The notes beneath the pieces are model-generated. The model searched no databases. It was not told the DNA's origin and saw nothing but the letters and a program-made list of their open reading frames with translations. DNA of 64,000 nucleotides from Hyphomicrobium sp. (lineage in GTDB: Bacteria; Pseudomonadota; Alphaproteobacteria; Rhizobiales; Hyphomicrobiaceae), in NCBI RefSeq assembly GCF_019744875.1, contig NZ_JAIETU010000005.1, positions 434,001-498,000 of the forward strand, written 5' to 3'. Below are positions 8,900 to 16,913 of this stretch, piece after piece. The position numbers were made by a program, and so were the translations under genes. Each line of letters opens with the position of its first letter. Within the stretch, counting starts at the first letter, position 1.

Positions 8900-9913
8900 A
8901 TGGCGGGCTCTAAGCCACGCTCGTGGGTTTTTGCGGCTGCGACTGTGGGCCGGCGCTGTGCGGCCGGGCTGGCGGTTGGCGCCGGACTGGTCGCGGGTGC
9001 GCTTGGCCTCGGCGCTGGCGACGCTCACGCGATTTCAATCGAGCTCAAGGATGTCGCAGCGGACCGGATCGAGCGCCAGCGCGCCTTTACCGACGGACGC
9101 ACGCCGCTTCCCAAAACACCGGATACCGCGCTCTTCAAAGAGCGGCTTGAAGCGGCGGGCGTCAAATCCGGCTCGCCGATCCTGCTGCGCATCTTCAAGG
9201 AGACGAGCGAACTCGAAATCTGGATCGAGAAAGGCGACCGCTTCGTGCTGTTCGCCACGTATCCGATCTGCCATTGGTCGGGCACGCTCGGGCCCAAGCT
9301 CCGGGAAGGCGACAAGCAGACGCCGGAAGGGTTTTACTCGGTGTCGCAGAAGCAGCTTCGCCGCCTCGGGCGCTGGCCGCGCGCCATCAATCTCGGGTTT
9401 CCGAATGCCTACGACCGCGCGCTCGACCGCGACGGCTCCTATATCCTGATGCACGGCGGCTGCTCATCCGTCGGTTGCTTCGCCATGACCAATACGGTCA
9501 TGAGCGAGATCCACGGGCTCGCGACGGCCGCGATCCAGGGCGGGCAGCGCTACGTGCCGGTGCACGTGTTTCCGTTCCGCATGACCGACGCGGCGCTCGC
9601 GGCCCGCTCCGACAGTCCGTGGCACGGGTTCTGGTCGATGCTGCAGACCGGCTATACGTCATTCGAGCGCACGGGACGGCCGCCCCGCATCAGCGTCTGC
9701 AAGGGCGCCTATGTCGTCGAGGATGCGCGACCGAAGTCTCTCTCCGCAGAGCGCGACACCGAGGATCGACGCGGGCGCGGGAAATCGCGCAGCGGCATGA
9801 TGCTCGGCGCGCTGCATGTGGGCTGCCCGGACCCGCCCCCAGTTACGACGGCGGAAAAGACGCACGCCGAGGCCGCGATGCCGCCCGGCGCCGAGACCGC
9901 AAAGCCGCGCTGA
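8900..9913 (+). CDS. YafK-type murein L,D-transpeptidase, secreted
   Basis: Third paralogue, 337 residues, separated by 166 bases from the second. The ATG at 8900 follows a GTGAGAG element. Catalytic motif HGGCSSVGCFAMT with H185 and nucleophile C193, and the shared framework YPICHWSGTLGPK, PEGFYSV, INLGFPNAYDRALDR. The N-terminus is a long Ala/Gly-rich signal peptide ending near GDAHAIS, so the protein is probably released into the periplasm. The C-terminal about 70 residues are charged and low-complexity. With the two preceding genes it gives lipid-anchored, helix-anchored and soluble versions of one enzyme family. Confidence 0.9.
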   Translation: MAGSKPRSWVFAAATVGRRCAAGLAVGAGLVAGALGLGAGDAHAISIELKDVAADRIERQRAFTDGRTPLPKTPDTALFKERLEAAGVKSGSPILLRIFKETSELEIWIEKGDRFVLFATYPICHWSGTLGPKLREGDKQTPEGFYSVSQKQLRRLGRWPRAINLGFPNAYDRALDRDGSYILMHGGCSSVGCFAMTNTVMSEIHGLATAAIQGGQRYVPVHVFPFRMTDAALAARSDSPWHGFWSMLQTGYTSFERTGRPPRISVCKGAYVVEDARPKSLSAERDTEDRRGRGKSRSGMMLGALHVGCPDPPPVTTAEKTHAEAAMPPGAETAKPR

Positions 9914-10017
9914 GCGACGCCCCTCTCCCTCCGTAGCGCGCATTTGCGCGGCTTGCGGCGCGGGCCGCGCATGTCTACACCCTCATCTCCGATCAGCCGG
10001 TAAACGAGAGAGATCCG

Positions 10018-10557
10018 ATGCGGGACCCAGCCTCCAACCCAGTCGAAAAGGCCCTTGAGACGTTGATTTTCGCGAGCCGGTGGATCCTGGCTCCGTTCTA
10101 TCTCGGGCTCGCGCTGTCGCTCGTCGTGCTGCTGATCAAGTTCATGGCGGAGCTGGTCCACATCGCGGCGCACGCGTTCACCTCCACCGAGAGCGAGGTC
10201 ATTCTCGGCGTGCTGGCGCTGGTGGACATGACTCTGACCGGCTCACTGCTCGTCATCGTCATCTTCTCGGGCTACGAGAATTTCGTGTCGAAGATCGACC
10301 ACAGCGGACATCGCGATTGGCCGGAGTGGATGGGCACCATCGACTTCTCCGGCCTCAAGCTCAAGCTGCTCTCGTCCATCGTCGCCATCTCGGCAATCCA
10401 GCTTCTCAAGCAGTTCATGTCGCTCAACACGGTCTCTGACCGCGACATCTTCTGGCTGGTGCTGATCCACGTCGTGTTCGTGGTGTCGGGCGTTCTGCTG
10501 GCGCTTTCGGACCGCATCGCGGGCCACGGCACGAGCGGCGGAAAATCGGATCACTAG
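10018..10557 (+). CDS. UPF0114 (YqhA-like) membrane protein
   Basis: A 179-residue integral membrane protein with about four hydrophobic segments. It has the UPF0114/TIGR00645 pattern: an N-terminal EKALETLIFASRWILAPFYLG, a central VDMTLTGSLLVIVIFSGYENF and a C-terminal WLVLIHVVFVVSGVLLALSDR. Members are widespread inner-membrane proteins without established function. A GAGAGAGA ribosome-binding element precedes the ATG. It lies 104 bases after the transpeptidase triplet, so cotranscription is possible but unproven. It converges on the GGDEF-EAL gene across a GC-rich hairpin at 10614-10638. Confidence 0.9.
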   Translation: MRDPASNPVEKALETLIFASRWILAPFYLGLALSLVVLLIKFMAELVHIAAHAFTSTESEVILGVLALVDMTLTGSLLVIVIFSGYENFVSKIDHSGHRDWPEWMGTIDFSGLKLKLLSSIVAISAIQLLKQFMSLNTVSDRDIFWLVLIHVVFVVSGVLLALSDRIAGHGTSGGKSDH

Positions 10558-10613
10558 CCGCGCGCCCACGGCCGCACGCGGCGCGCATTTCCGGGCGCCA
10601 ATCGCCCTGTATC

Positions 10614-10638
10614 GGAAGCCCGCCTGGCGCGGGCTTCC
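10614..10638. terminator. hairpin between convergent genes
   Basis: A perfect 10-bp inverted repeat (GGAAGCCCGC with its complement) around a 5-base loop lies in the 87-base gap between the converging UPF0114 and GGDEF-EAL genes. Neither side carries a clear T-run, so it is a weaker intrinsic terminator candidate than the others in this window. Confidence 0.5.
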
Positions 10639-10644
10639 GCCGCG

Positions 10645-12846
10645 TCAGGCGACGCGCTTGCGCTTCTGTTTGTTCAGGAACGCAAGCATCTCTTCCTGTG
10701 GGCGCGCCTTGCTGAACAGGAACCCCTGGCCCTGCTCGCAGCCGATATGGCGCAGGCATGAGAGTTCCGCGTCGGTCTCGATCCCCTCGGCGGTAATGGT
10801 CTTGCCCAGCGTATCGCCCAGGCCGACGATGGCGCGAACCACCGCCTGCTTCTCGACATTGCCGCAGATGCCGCTCACGAAGGACCGGTCGATCTTGATC
10901 TTGTCGAAGGGGAAGCTGCACAGGTAGCCGAGCGAGGAATAGCCGGTGCCGAAATCGTCCATGGCGATACGCGTGCCGAGGCGGCGCAGGGCGTCCAGCG
11001 TCTCGAGCACGGCGCTCGACCGGTCGAGGAACAGCGATTCCGTGATTTCCAGCTCAAGGCGTTCCGGCGCAAGCCCGCTCGTCGCGAGCGCGTCGCGAAC
11101 CATCGCGCAGATGTCGCCACCGCGAAACTGAACCGGCGAGATGTTGACGGCCACGCGCATGTGCTCGGGCCATGCCATCGCGTCACGGCACGCGCGGCGA
11201 AGCACGGCATCGCCGAGACGCGCGATCAAGCCGGCCTCCTCGGCGATCGGAATGAACTCGGCCGGCGAGATCGGCCCCCGCTCGGGATGCGTCCAGCGCA
11301 CGAGCGCTTCCGCCGCCACGGTATGGCCGTTCGCGAGAGAGACGAGCGGCTGATAGTGCACGTCGAGCGTTCCCATCTCGACGGCGAGGCGAAGATCCTG
11401 CTCCAGCTTGCGGCGCGCCTGGGCGCGCGCGTCCATGTCAGCTTCGAAGTAGCGGTAGGATCCCTTGCCGCGCTGCTTGACCTGCGACAGCGCCAGGCTC
11501 GCGTTTTTCATGAGCTGGTCGGCCTCGCTTGCGTCGCCGGGAGCAACGGCAATGCCGATGCTGCAGCCGGTGACTACGGGCTGGCCGTTGATCATGTACG
11601 GCCGTCCGATCACCTCGATGAGACGCTTGGCGAGCGCGCTGACGTCTTCGATGTCGTTTGCGCCGGCCATGATGATGCCGAACTCGTCGCCGCCGAGGCG
11701 GGCGGCCTTCGAGTTCTGGCGCAGCGTCTTGCTGATGCGGCGGGCGACGGCCTGGAGGAGAAGGTCTCCGGCGGCCTGCCCCATCGTTTCGTTGACGGCC
11801 TTGAAGTTGTCGAGGCCGATGCAGAGCGACGCGCCGATACCGCCATCGCGCGCGATAGACGCGATCAGCTCCGCGGCGTGGTCGAGGTGGCGGGCGCGAT
11901 TGGCGATGCCGGTCAGGGCATCGTGATCGGCGAGATAGGCCACCTGCGCCTCGGCGCGGCGGCGCTCCGTGATATCGACGGCGGCGACGAGCACGGCGGG
12001 AACGCGCTCGTGCACGATTGCTTGCGAGAAGATGGCGACCTCGATCTTGGTGCCGTCGCGCTTCAGATGCGACCAGTACCGATCGCGCAGGGAACCGGGC
12101 GCGGGACTGTAAAGCTCGTCGACGTGGGCATGACCTTCCACGGCATGCAGGCATTGCACGGGCCGGCCGATCAGCTCCTCGGCGGAATAGCCGTAGTGCT
12201 CGCGCGCGGACGCGTTGGCGGACAGAATTTGCTTGCCGGCCTGCGAAACGACGTACATGGGTACGGGATTGGCTTCGAACAGCAGGCGGAAGGACGCTTC
12301 GCGCTCTTTCAGTTCGGTGATGTCGACGCGCAGGCCCACGACGCCGCCGTCCGCGGTGCGACGCTCATCGATCAGAATGCAGCGTCCGTCCGCAAGCCAC
12401 TGCTCCTGGCGTCCGGCCGGGGCCATCATCTGCTTGAGGCGGTCGGCAATCCATTCCTCTTCACGGCCCGACGCGGAGGGATAGTCGCCGCGCTCGACGC
12501 CGATGCGCAGCGTGTCTGCAAGGCGCACGCCGACTTTGAAGAGGTCGGCCGAGCGATGATAGATCCTTGAATACTGCTCGTTCCACAGAACGTAGCGGCC
12601 CTCGCCGTCGAGAAACACGATGCCCTGGGGCAGAATTTCCAACGCCTCGCGAAGTCGCGCATTCGCCGTGCGCGCCGCTTTGACCGCGGTGCGGGCTGTT
12701 TCGAGCGCGCCTTCGAGCTCCGAGATCTGCGCCGCCGCATCCGCGCCGTGGCGCGTGGCGACGTCGCCGCTCAGCACCTTGAGCGCTGCCCGCAAAGGCC
12801 TTCTCCCGGCGCCCTGCAGCCGACTGTCGATTTTTCGCCTAGTCAT
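10645..12846 (-). CDS. PAS-PAS-GGDEF-EAL cyclic-di-GMP enzyme
   Basis: A 733-residue cytoplasmic protein. Order: N-terminal helix, first PAS (about 60-170, ALEILPQGIVFLDGEGRYV), second PAS (about 180-290), GGDEF domain (RLGGDEFGIIMAG) and EAL domain (about 470-730). The EAL residues needed for c-di-GMP hydrolysis are visible: the EAL triplet (AAEALVRW), Asn in AVNISPVQF, Glu in LEITESLF, DD in AMDDFGTGYS, Lys in KIKIDRSF, Glu in TAEGIET and Gln in CEQGQGF. The GGDEF signature is also intact, but no RxxD inhibitory site lies five residues upstream of it. It could therefore synthesise and degrade c-di-GMP; phosphodiesterase activity is the safer prediction. No membrane segments are seen. Monocistronic. 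Confidence 0.93.
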   Translation of the reverse strand: MTRRKIDSRLQGAGRRPLRAALKVLSGDVATRHGADAAAQISELEGALETARTAVKAARTANARLREALEILPQGIVFLDGEGRYVLWNEQYSRIYHRSADLFKVGVRLADTLRIGVERGDYPSASGREEEWIADRLKQMMAPAGRQEQWLADGRCILIDERRTADGGVVGLRVDITELKEREASFRLLFEANPVPMYVVSQAGKQILSANASAREHYGYSAEELIGRPVQCLHAVEGHAHVDELYSPAPGSLRDRYWSHLKRDGTKIEVAIFSQAIVHERVPAVLVAAVDITERRRAEAQVAYLADHDALTGIANRARHLDHAAELIASIARDGGIGASLCIGLDNFKAVNETMGQAAGDLLLQAVARRISKTLRQNSKAARLGGDEFGIIMAGANDIEDVSALAKRLIEVIGRPYMINGQPVVTGCSIGIAVAPGDASEADQLMKNASLALSQVKQRGKGSYRYFEADMDARAQARRKLEQDLRLAVEMGTLDVHYQPLVSLANGHTVAAEALVRWTHPERGPISPAEFIPIAEEAGLIARLGDAVLRRACRDAMAWPEHMRVAVNISPVQFRGGDICAMVRDALATSGLAPERLELEITESLFLDRSSAVLETLDALRRLGTRIAMDDFGTGYSSLGYLCSFPFDKIKIDRSFVSGICGNVEKQAVVRAIVGLGDTLGKTITAEGIETDAELSCLRHIGCEQGQGFLFSKARPQEEMLAFLNKQKRKRVA

Positions 12847-13166
12847 TCACAGCACCCACGCACGATGCATTTTCCCTTGCAGCGACTATCCGGTGACCTT
12901 GTTAAAGAGCCGTATTGCTGGGCTTTGGGGCGCGGCGCGGAAGCCCTTGGGACAAGGCGCGGATGCATATTTGGCAGGCAGCGCGCGAGGGGCAGCGCCC
13001 CGGATCCGGTAAGCTGCGATTAACGCGTGCTCGTTGCGTCGGCAAAACGCGGCGTTCAGAGTGGGGCAACCGGCGCGTGCAAAGAGTGCCCCGCATGCGT
13101 CTGCCCAATTGCATTGCATTTGATCTATTTTCGGCAGACTTCCATCGTGGTTAGCGGGACCTTACC
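12847..13166. other. divergent intergenic region
   Basis: About 320 bases between the leftward GGDEF-EAL gene and the rightward dehydrogenase-like gene. It must hold both promoters. I see no ORF with coding character, no RNA gene and no strong inverted repeat. The AT-richest stretch is about 13105-13145, just before the dehydrogenase-like gene. Confidence 0.5.
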
Positions 13167-14342
13167 GTGCAGCGCTTTCCCATCCTGATCGTGGGCGGCA
13201 CGGGTGCCTTCGGCGCCCGGATCGCCGAGCTTCTCGCGCGCGACGCCGCCATCGAGGTCATTCTCGGCGGGCGGACGCGCGGTGCGCTCGACGCACAAGC
13301 GCGGGTGCTTTCGGGCGCCTCGGGGCGCTCGACCGGCATCGCCGTGCTCGATGCGACGCAGGTGTGCGGAGACGACATCGCCAAGACCGGCGCGGCGCTG
13401 GTCATCAACGCCTCCGGTCCGTTCCAGACTTCAGACTACCGGCTCGCCCAGGCGGCCATCGCCGCACCATGCCACTACATCGACCTCGCCGACGCGCCGG
13501 AGTTCGTGACGCGCTTTCCGAGCCTGGACAGCGCCGCACGCGCGGCAGACGTGCTGGCGGTTTCCGGGGCAAGCTCCGTCCCGGGCCTGTCGTCGGCGGT
13601 GGTCTCGCAGCATCGCGCCGCGTTCAGCCGGCTCGAACGTCTCGACATCGCGATTTCGCCCGGCAATGCCTTCGATCCTGGCGTCGCCACCGTGGCGTCT
13701 GTGCTTGGAGGCGTGGGGCAACCGCTGCGTATGCTCGACGGCGGCGCATGGCGGACGGTGTACGGCTGGCAGGGCCTGGAGCGGGTCGATTTCGGCGCGG
13801 CCGGGACGCGATGGGCCGGCTACGTCGACGTGCCGGATCTCGTTCTCTTTCCCGCGCATGACGCAGGGCTTCCCGCGGGAGGTCCTGGGCTCGGCACCGT
13901 TCGCTTTCAGGCAGGGCTCGAGGTCGCGGCGTTCCACCTCGGGCTATGGGCGGCGTCATGGATCGTGCGGAGCGGCCTGGTTCGCAGCCTTGCGCCGCTC
14001 GCGCCCGCCCTGCTGCGGATCAAGCGGTCGTTCGCGGGATTGGGAAGCGACCGCGGAGGCATGGTGGTTTCCATGAGCGGGACGGGCGTGGACGGAGAGC
14101 GAAAGACCCTGCGCTGGCTGCTGGTCGCGCGATCCGGTCACGGGCCCTATGTGCCCGCGCTCGCCTCCGTGGCGCTGGCGCGGCGGCTTGCCTCCGGCCT
14201 CGAAACGCGGCGCGGCGCGCATGCCTGCTTCGGTCTCGTCGGGCTCGACGCGATGCTGGCGGAAGCGCGCCACCTCGACATCGCGTGCACCCTCGAAGAA
14301 AAGCCCCTCCTGCGAGGCGCAGAAGGGGCTGGAAAAACCTGA
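13167..14342 (+). CDS. saccharopine dehydrogenase-like NAD(P)-binding protein
   Basis: A 391-residue protein opening with a Rossmann fold (PILIVGGTGAFGARIAELLAR, glycines at 10, 11, 13 and 16) and a second family block (NASGPFQTSDYRLAQAA, then CHYIDLADAPEFV). This is the saccharopine dehydrogenase NADP-binding family, which includes many proteins unrelated to lysine metabolism. No catalytic assignment is possible. Start is GTG at 13167 with GCGGGA upstream. Its last about 45 bases also encode, on the other strand, the terminator of the facing GlcG-like gene. Confidence 0.8.
   Translation: MQRFPILIVGGTGAFGARIAELLARDAAIEVILGGRTRGALDAQARVLSGASGRSTGIAVLDATQVCGDDIAKTGAALVINASGPFQTSDYRLAQAAIAAPCHYIDLADAPEFVTRFPSLDSAARAADVLAVSGASSVPGLSSAVVSQHRAAFSRLERLDIAISPGNAFDPGVATVASVLGGVGQPLRMLDGGAWRTVYGWQGLERVDFGAAGTRWAGYVDVPDLVLFPAHDAGLPAGGPGLGTVRFQAGLEVAAFHLGLWAASWIVRSGLVRSLAPLAPALLRIKRSFAGLGSDRGGMVVSMSGTGVDGERKTLRWLLVARSGHGPYVPALASVALARRLASGLETRRGAHACFGLVGLDAMLAEARHLDIACTLEEKPLLRGAEGAGKT
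14296..14336 (-). terminator. terminator of the GlcG/HbpS gene, nested in the facing gene
   Basis: On the minus strand a long hairpin forms between 14302-14314 and 14318-14330 (AGCCCCT paired with AGGGGCT, then CTGCG with CGCAG, one C-A mismatch, three-base loop). It is followed by TTTTCTTC. This fits an intrinsic terminator for the GlcG-like gene ending at 14360. It lies wholly inside the 3' coding end of the plus-strand dehydrogenase-like gene. Confidence 0.7.
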
Positions 14343-14359
14343 GTGTCGCGAGACGCGGA

Positions 14360-14794
14360 CTACGTGCGCCAGGGATGCTCCGGAAGATCGGACACGCCGA
14401 CCACCTTCACACCGGCCTCGGCGACCCTGTGATCGTTTTCAACCGAGCTTCCCGACACGCCGATGGCACCGACGAGAACGCCTTCGTTGTCGACGATCGG
14501 CAGACCGCCCGGGAAGGTGATGAGGCCGTCGTTCGAGTGCTCGATGCCGTAGAGCGGACCGCCCGGCTGCGAGAGACCGCCGATCGCGCCCGTCGGCATG
14601 CCGAAGAACACGGCCGTCTTCGCCTTCTTGATGGCGATGTCGATCGAGCCGACCCATGCGTCGTCCATGCGATGAAACGCCTTTAGGTTGGCGCCGCTAT
14701 CGACGACAGCGATACACATCTTGGTCTTGGTCTTCTGAGCCTCCTTGCGGGCGGCGTCGATGATCTTCTTGGCGTCGTCGATCGTTACGTGCAT
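14360..14794 (-). CDS. GlcG/HbpS-family protein
   Basis: A 144-residue single-domain protein matching the GlcG/HbpS (DUF336) fold: [56 protein letters not shown]. Some members bind haem (HbpS of Streptomyces) and others occur in glycolate, propanediol or haem gene clusters. There is no signal peptide, so it is probably cytoplasmic. AGGAAAAG precedes the ATG. No pathway neighbours here indicate its ligand, so the name is family-level only. Confidence 0.9.
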   Translation of the reverse strand: MHVTIDDAKKIIDAARKEAQKTKTKMCIAVVDSGANLKAFHRMDDAWVGSIDIAIKKAKTAVFFGMPTGAIGGLSQPGGPLYGIEHSNDGLITFPGGLPIVDNEGVLVGAIGVSGSSVENDHRVAEAGVKVVGVSDLPEHPWRT

Positions 14795-14899
14795 GGGTCT
14801 TTTCCTCCGGGAGCGCGGGCAACTTCGCGCGTTTCGTCATATCGCTTCGGCGGTTGCCGATTTCAATCCCTGCGGCGTGCCCCACGCCGCGACGTTTTC

Positions 14900-16060
14900 T
14901 CAGCCCTCGGCCTTGTCGGCGCTCAGCTTGTAGAGGTTGGAGAGCAGTGCATCGAAGCCTCCGGCGCTGCCGCCGGTGTGCAGATCGATGCGTCCCACCT
15001 TCTCGACCAGCTTCTCTAGCGCCTCGAGCTCCTTCAGGCGCAGCAGCAGCGGATTGTTTTCCATAAGCTTGGCCGTGTTGAGCAGCGAGCGCGTGGCCGC
15101 CGTCTCTTCCTGGCGGCGGATGATGTTGGCCTTGGCGAGGCGCTCGGCTTCGACGACCTTGTTGAGGAGGTCGCGCACGTCTCCGGGCAAGATAACATCC
15201 TTAACGCCGATTTCTCCGACCTCGGCGCCCAGCGCGGCTGCGCGTTCGGCCACATAGGCGCGCACCTCGCGGTCGATGGTGTCGCGGGCGGCGAGGATCT
15301 CGTCGAGGGAGCGTGCGGCCACCGCCTCGCGGATCGCGAACTGGATCAGACGATAGAGCGTCGCGTTGACGTCGCCTGACGCCATCGCGGACTTTTCGGG
15401 ATCGACGATGCGGGCGAAGGCCGTCAGCGTCACGCGGATGCCGACGCGGTCCTTGGTGAGGATTTCCTGCGCCGTCACTTCGAGCGGCTGCGGCCGCAGG
15501 TCCAGCTTCGCCACGCGCACCTGGCGGCCAATGGCCCAGAACGCATGCCGGCCGGGCGACAGGCGCTCGGTCAGAACGCCATCGACGAACAGGAGCCCGG
15601 CCTCGTGGGCTTCAACGACTGTCGCGACGATGGAATTTCCGGAGCGTGCCGCATCCAGCTTATCGAGATGGCGCTTCTCGACACGCAGCGTCTCGGCCGT
15701 ATCGATCATCTCGACCGCGACCACCGTCAACGTCTTCCAGAATGCGCGTGTGGTGTTCGGCAGCACGAGATGCTTGGGATCGCCGTCCAGCGAAACGATG
15801 GCGACCTCCGTCGGGCCGGGCTGGACGATGACGAAGTTCTCGCGCGCGATGTCCGGCTCGGTCTTGGCGAAAAGCAACGCCTGCTCGGGCAAGATCTCGG
15901 CTCGCAGGACCTTGACGATCTCGACCGAAAGCTGACCCATCAGGTCCAGCTCGGTGAACCGGCCCGGCCGGAGCAGCTTCTCGAACCGTCCGTCGCGCCG
16001 CAGAATGCCGCGCTCGTCGTCCCTGACGATGGCCGTGGTCCAAAACTTGAAACGCGACAT
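14900..16060 (-). CDS. slipin (SPFH/band 7) protein without obvious membrane anchor
   Basis: A 386-residue protein. The first 130 residues (GILRRDGRFEKLLRPGRF and later) resemble the N-terminal domain of slipin-type proteins. An SPFH core follows (GVLTERLSPGRHAFWAIG, then RVGIRVTLTAFARIVDPEK), then helical DTIDREVRAYVAERAAALG, GEIGVKDVILPGD and an Ala/Glu coiled-coil-like segment (EAERLAKANIIRRQEETAA). SPFH proteins assemble on membranes and often act in membrane quality control, yet no hydrophobic N-terminal hairpin is visible here. The ATG at 16060 is chosen because CGGAGCG lies about 8 bases upstream and the additional upstream residues look non-coding. Confidence 0.88.
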   Translation of the reverse strand: MSRFKFWTTAIVRDDERGILRRDGRFEKLLRPGRFTELDLMGQLSVEIVKVLRAEILPEQALLFAKTEPDIARENFVIVQPGPTEVAIVSLDGDPKHLVLPNTTRAFWKTLTVVAVEMIDTAETLRVEKRHLDKLDAARSGNSIVATVVEAHEAGLLFVDGVLTERLSPGRHAFWAIGRQVRVAKLDLRPQPLEVTAQEILTKDRVGIRVTLTAFARIVDPEKSAMASGDVNATLYRLIQFAIREAVAARSLDEILAARDTIDREVRAYVAERAAALGAEVGEIGVKDVILPGDVRDLLNKVVEAERLAKANIIRRQEETAATRSLLNTAKLMENNPLLLRLKELEALEKLVEKVGRIDLHTGGSAGGFDALLSNLYKLSADKAEG

Positions 16061-16404
16061 GAAACGCTCCGAGAAAAATTGCGGGGCCGACGGGGCGGCC
16101 GACGGCGGAAAATTCAGTAGTAGGCGACTAGCGCGATCGCAGGTCACCGGCCGCTACGCCACGACGAGAGAGCGGGCCCTTGCTTGAGCCGCGCGGCTCT
16201 GCCTTCCACCGCGCAATCGCCGCCTGCCGATCCCGAAAGATCAACGGGCGCGTTTCGCGCGGCTCCGGCTTTGCCGCGAGGCGGTATCCGCAAGGACGCG
16301 GAGCGCTTCGACGCTTGCCTCTGGTCCACCCGTCGGCCGAAGCCTCGGTGGCGAACCATCGGCGGGAGTAGCAACCGGCTTCCGAGATGAGATCGCTTGG
16401 AAAA
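16061..16404. other. intergenic region between slipin and tRNA-like genes
   Basis: About 340 bases with no credible coding sequence. A perfect 7-bp palindrome (GAGCCGCGCGGCTC) lies near 16183-16200, without a T-run. It would form the 3' flank of the leftward tRNA-like transcript and the 5' flank of the slipin gene. Confidence 0.4.
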
Positions 16405-16477
16405 CGATTGGCGGGGGATTCGAACCCCCCACAGCGAGAGTAAAAGTCTCGTGCTCTAACCACTGAGCTAGCCTTTG
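16405..16477 (-). tRNA. tRNA-Lys(UUU)-like gene, probable pseudo-tRNA
   Basis: Read on the minus strand, the D arm (GCTC/GAGC), anticodon arm (CGAGA/TCTCG, loop CTTTTAC, anticodon UUU) and T arm (GGGGG, TTCGAAT, CCCCC) are well formed. The acceptor stem is not: with normal spacing only positions 2-71, 5-68, 6-67 and 7-66 pair, and 1-72, 3-70 and 4-69 are mismatched. Its 5' end also overlaps the CCA of the preceding tRNA-like gene, leaving no spacer. A functional lysine tRNA would need a paired acceptor stem, so a decayed gene or a tRNA-like element is more likely. Confidence 0.5.
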
Positions 16478-16549
16478 GAGAAGCTTAAGGGAATTGAACC
16501 CCCGACCTCCCGGCGACAGCCGGACGCTCTACCACTGAGCTAAAGCCTC
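16476..16549 (-). tRNA. atypical tRNA-Asp(GUC)-like gene with encoded CCA
   Basis: The acceptor stem pairs fully (GAGGCTT with AAGCTTC, one G-T), the D arm (GCTC/GAGC) and T arm are present, and CCA is encoded. The anticodon arm is odd. With a 7-base loop (CTGTCGC, anticodon GUC) the stem has a G-G mismatch. If the stem is fully paired, the loop shrinks to six or four bases. The discriminator base is T, whereas tRNA-Asp normally has G. It is therefore a tRNA gene by overall shape, but its identity and function are uncertain. Confidence 0.6.
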
Positions 16550-16913
16550 GATTAACCCCGAAGACGCGGAACACGCCGCCGCAGAGCGGAGCGCGCCAGC
16601 CGGGTCTCAGAGAGCCCGGACACGTGGCGCCACACAGGGGCCGCCAGTAGAGGGGGAAAATCCGGCGAAAATCTACTCTTCCAACCAGAATTTCCGCCAA
16701 CATCGTTACACGGATGCCACCCCGATCCGCCGACGGTGCATTTGCGGCTCCAGGCGCGTTGCAATGGGGTGGGCCCGGGAGTAACGACGAGGAGGTCCGA
16801 GTGCCGCCGGGAACAGCCCTCCGGGGGCGCTCGCGGCAGGTTGGCCGCCAGTTCCGCGCCGGGTGCAGGGCACCTTCGGCCGGGGAGGCGGTTTCATCAG
16901 AATAGGACTTGCG
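16550..16913. other. divergent region between tRNA-like genes and GMC oxidoreductase
   Basis: About 360 bases that should contain the promoter for the leftward tRNA-like transcript and the rightward oxidoreductase operon. Open frames here lack coding character. The stretch 16655-16715 is less GC-rich than its surroundings. I see no repeat or RNA gene. Confidence 0.4.

Noticed and set aside
10614-10638. Strong terminator with U-tract
   Set aside because: Stem is strong but no T-run follows on either strand, so it is listed with low confidence only.
16405-16549. Phage or integrative-element attachment site at the tRNA-like genes
   Set aside because: No integrase adjacent (XerD at 4448 is the housekeeping enzyme) and no direct repeat of a tRNA 3' end was found nearby.
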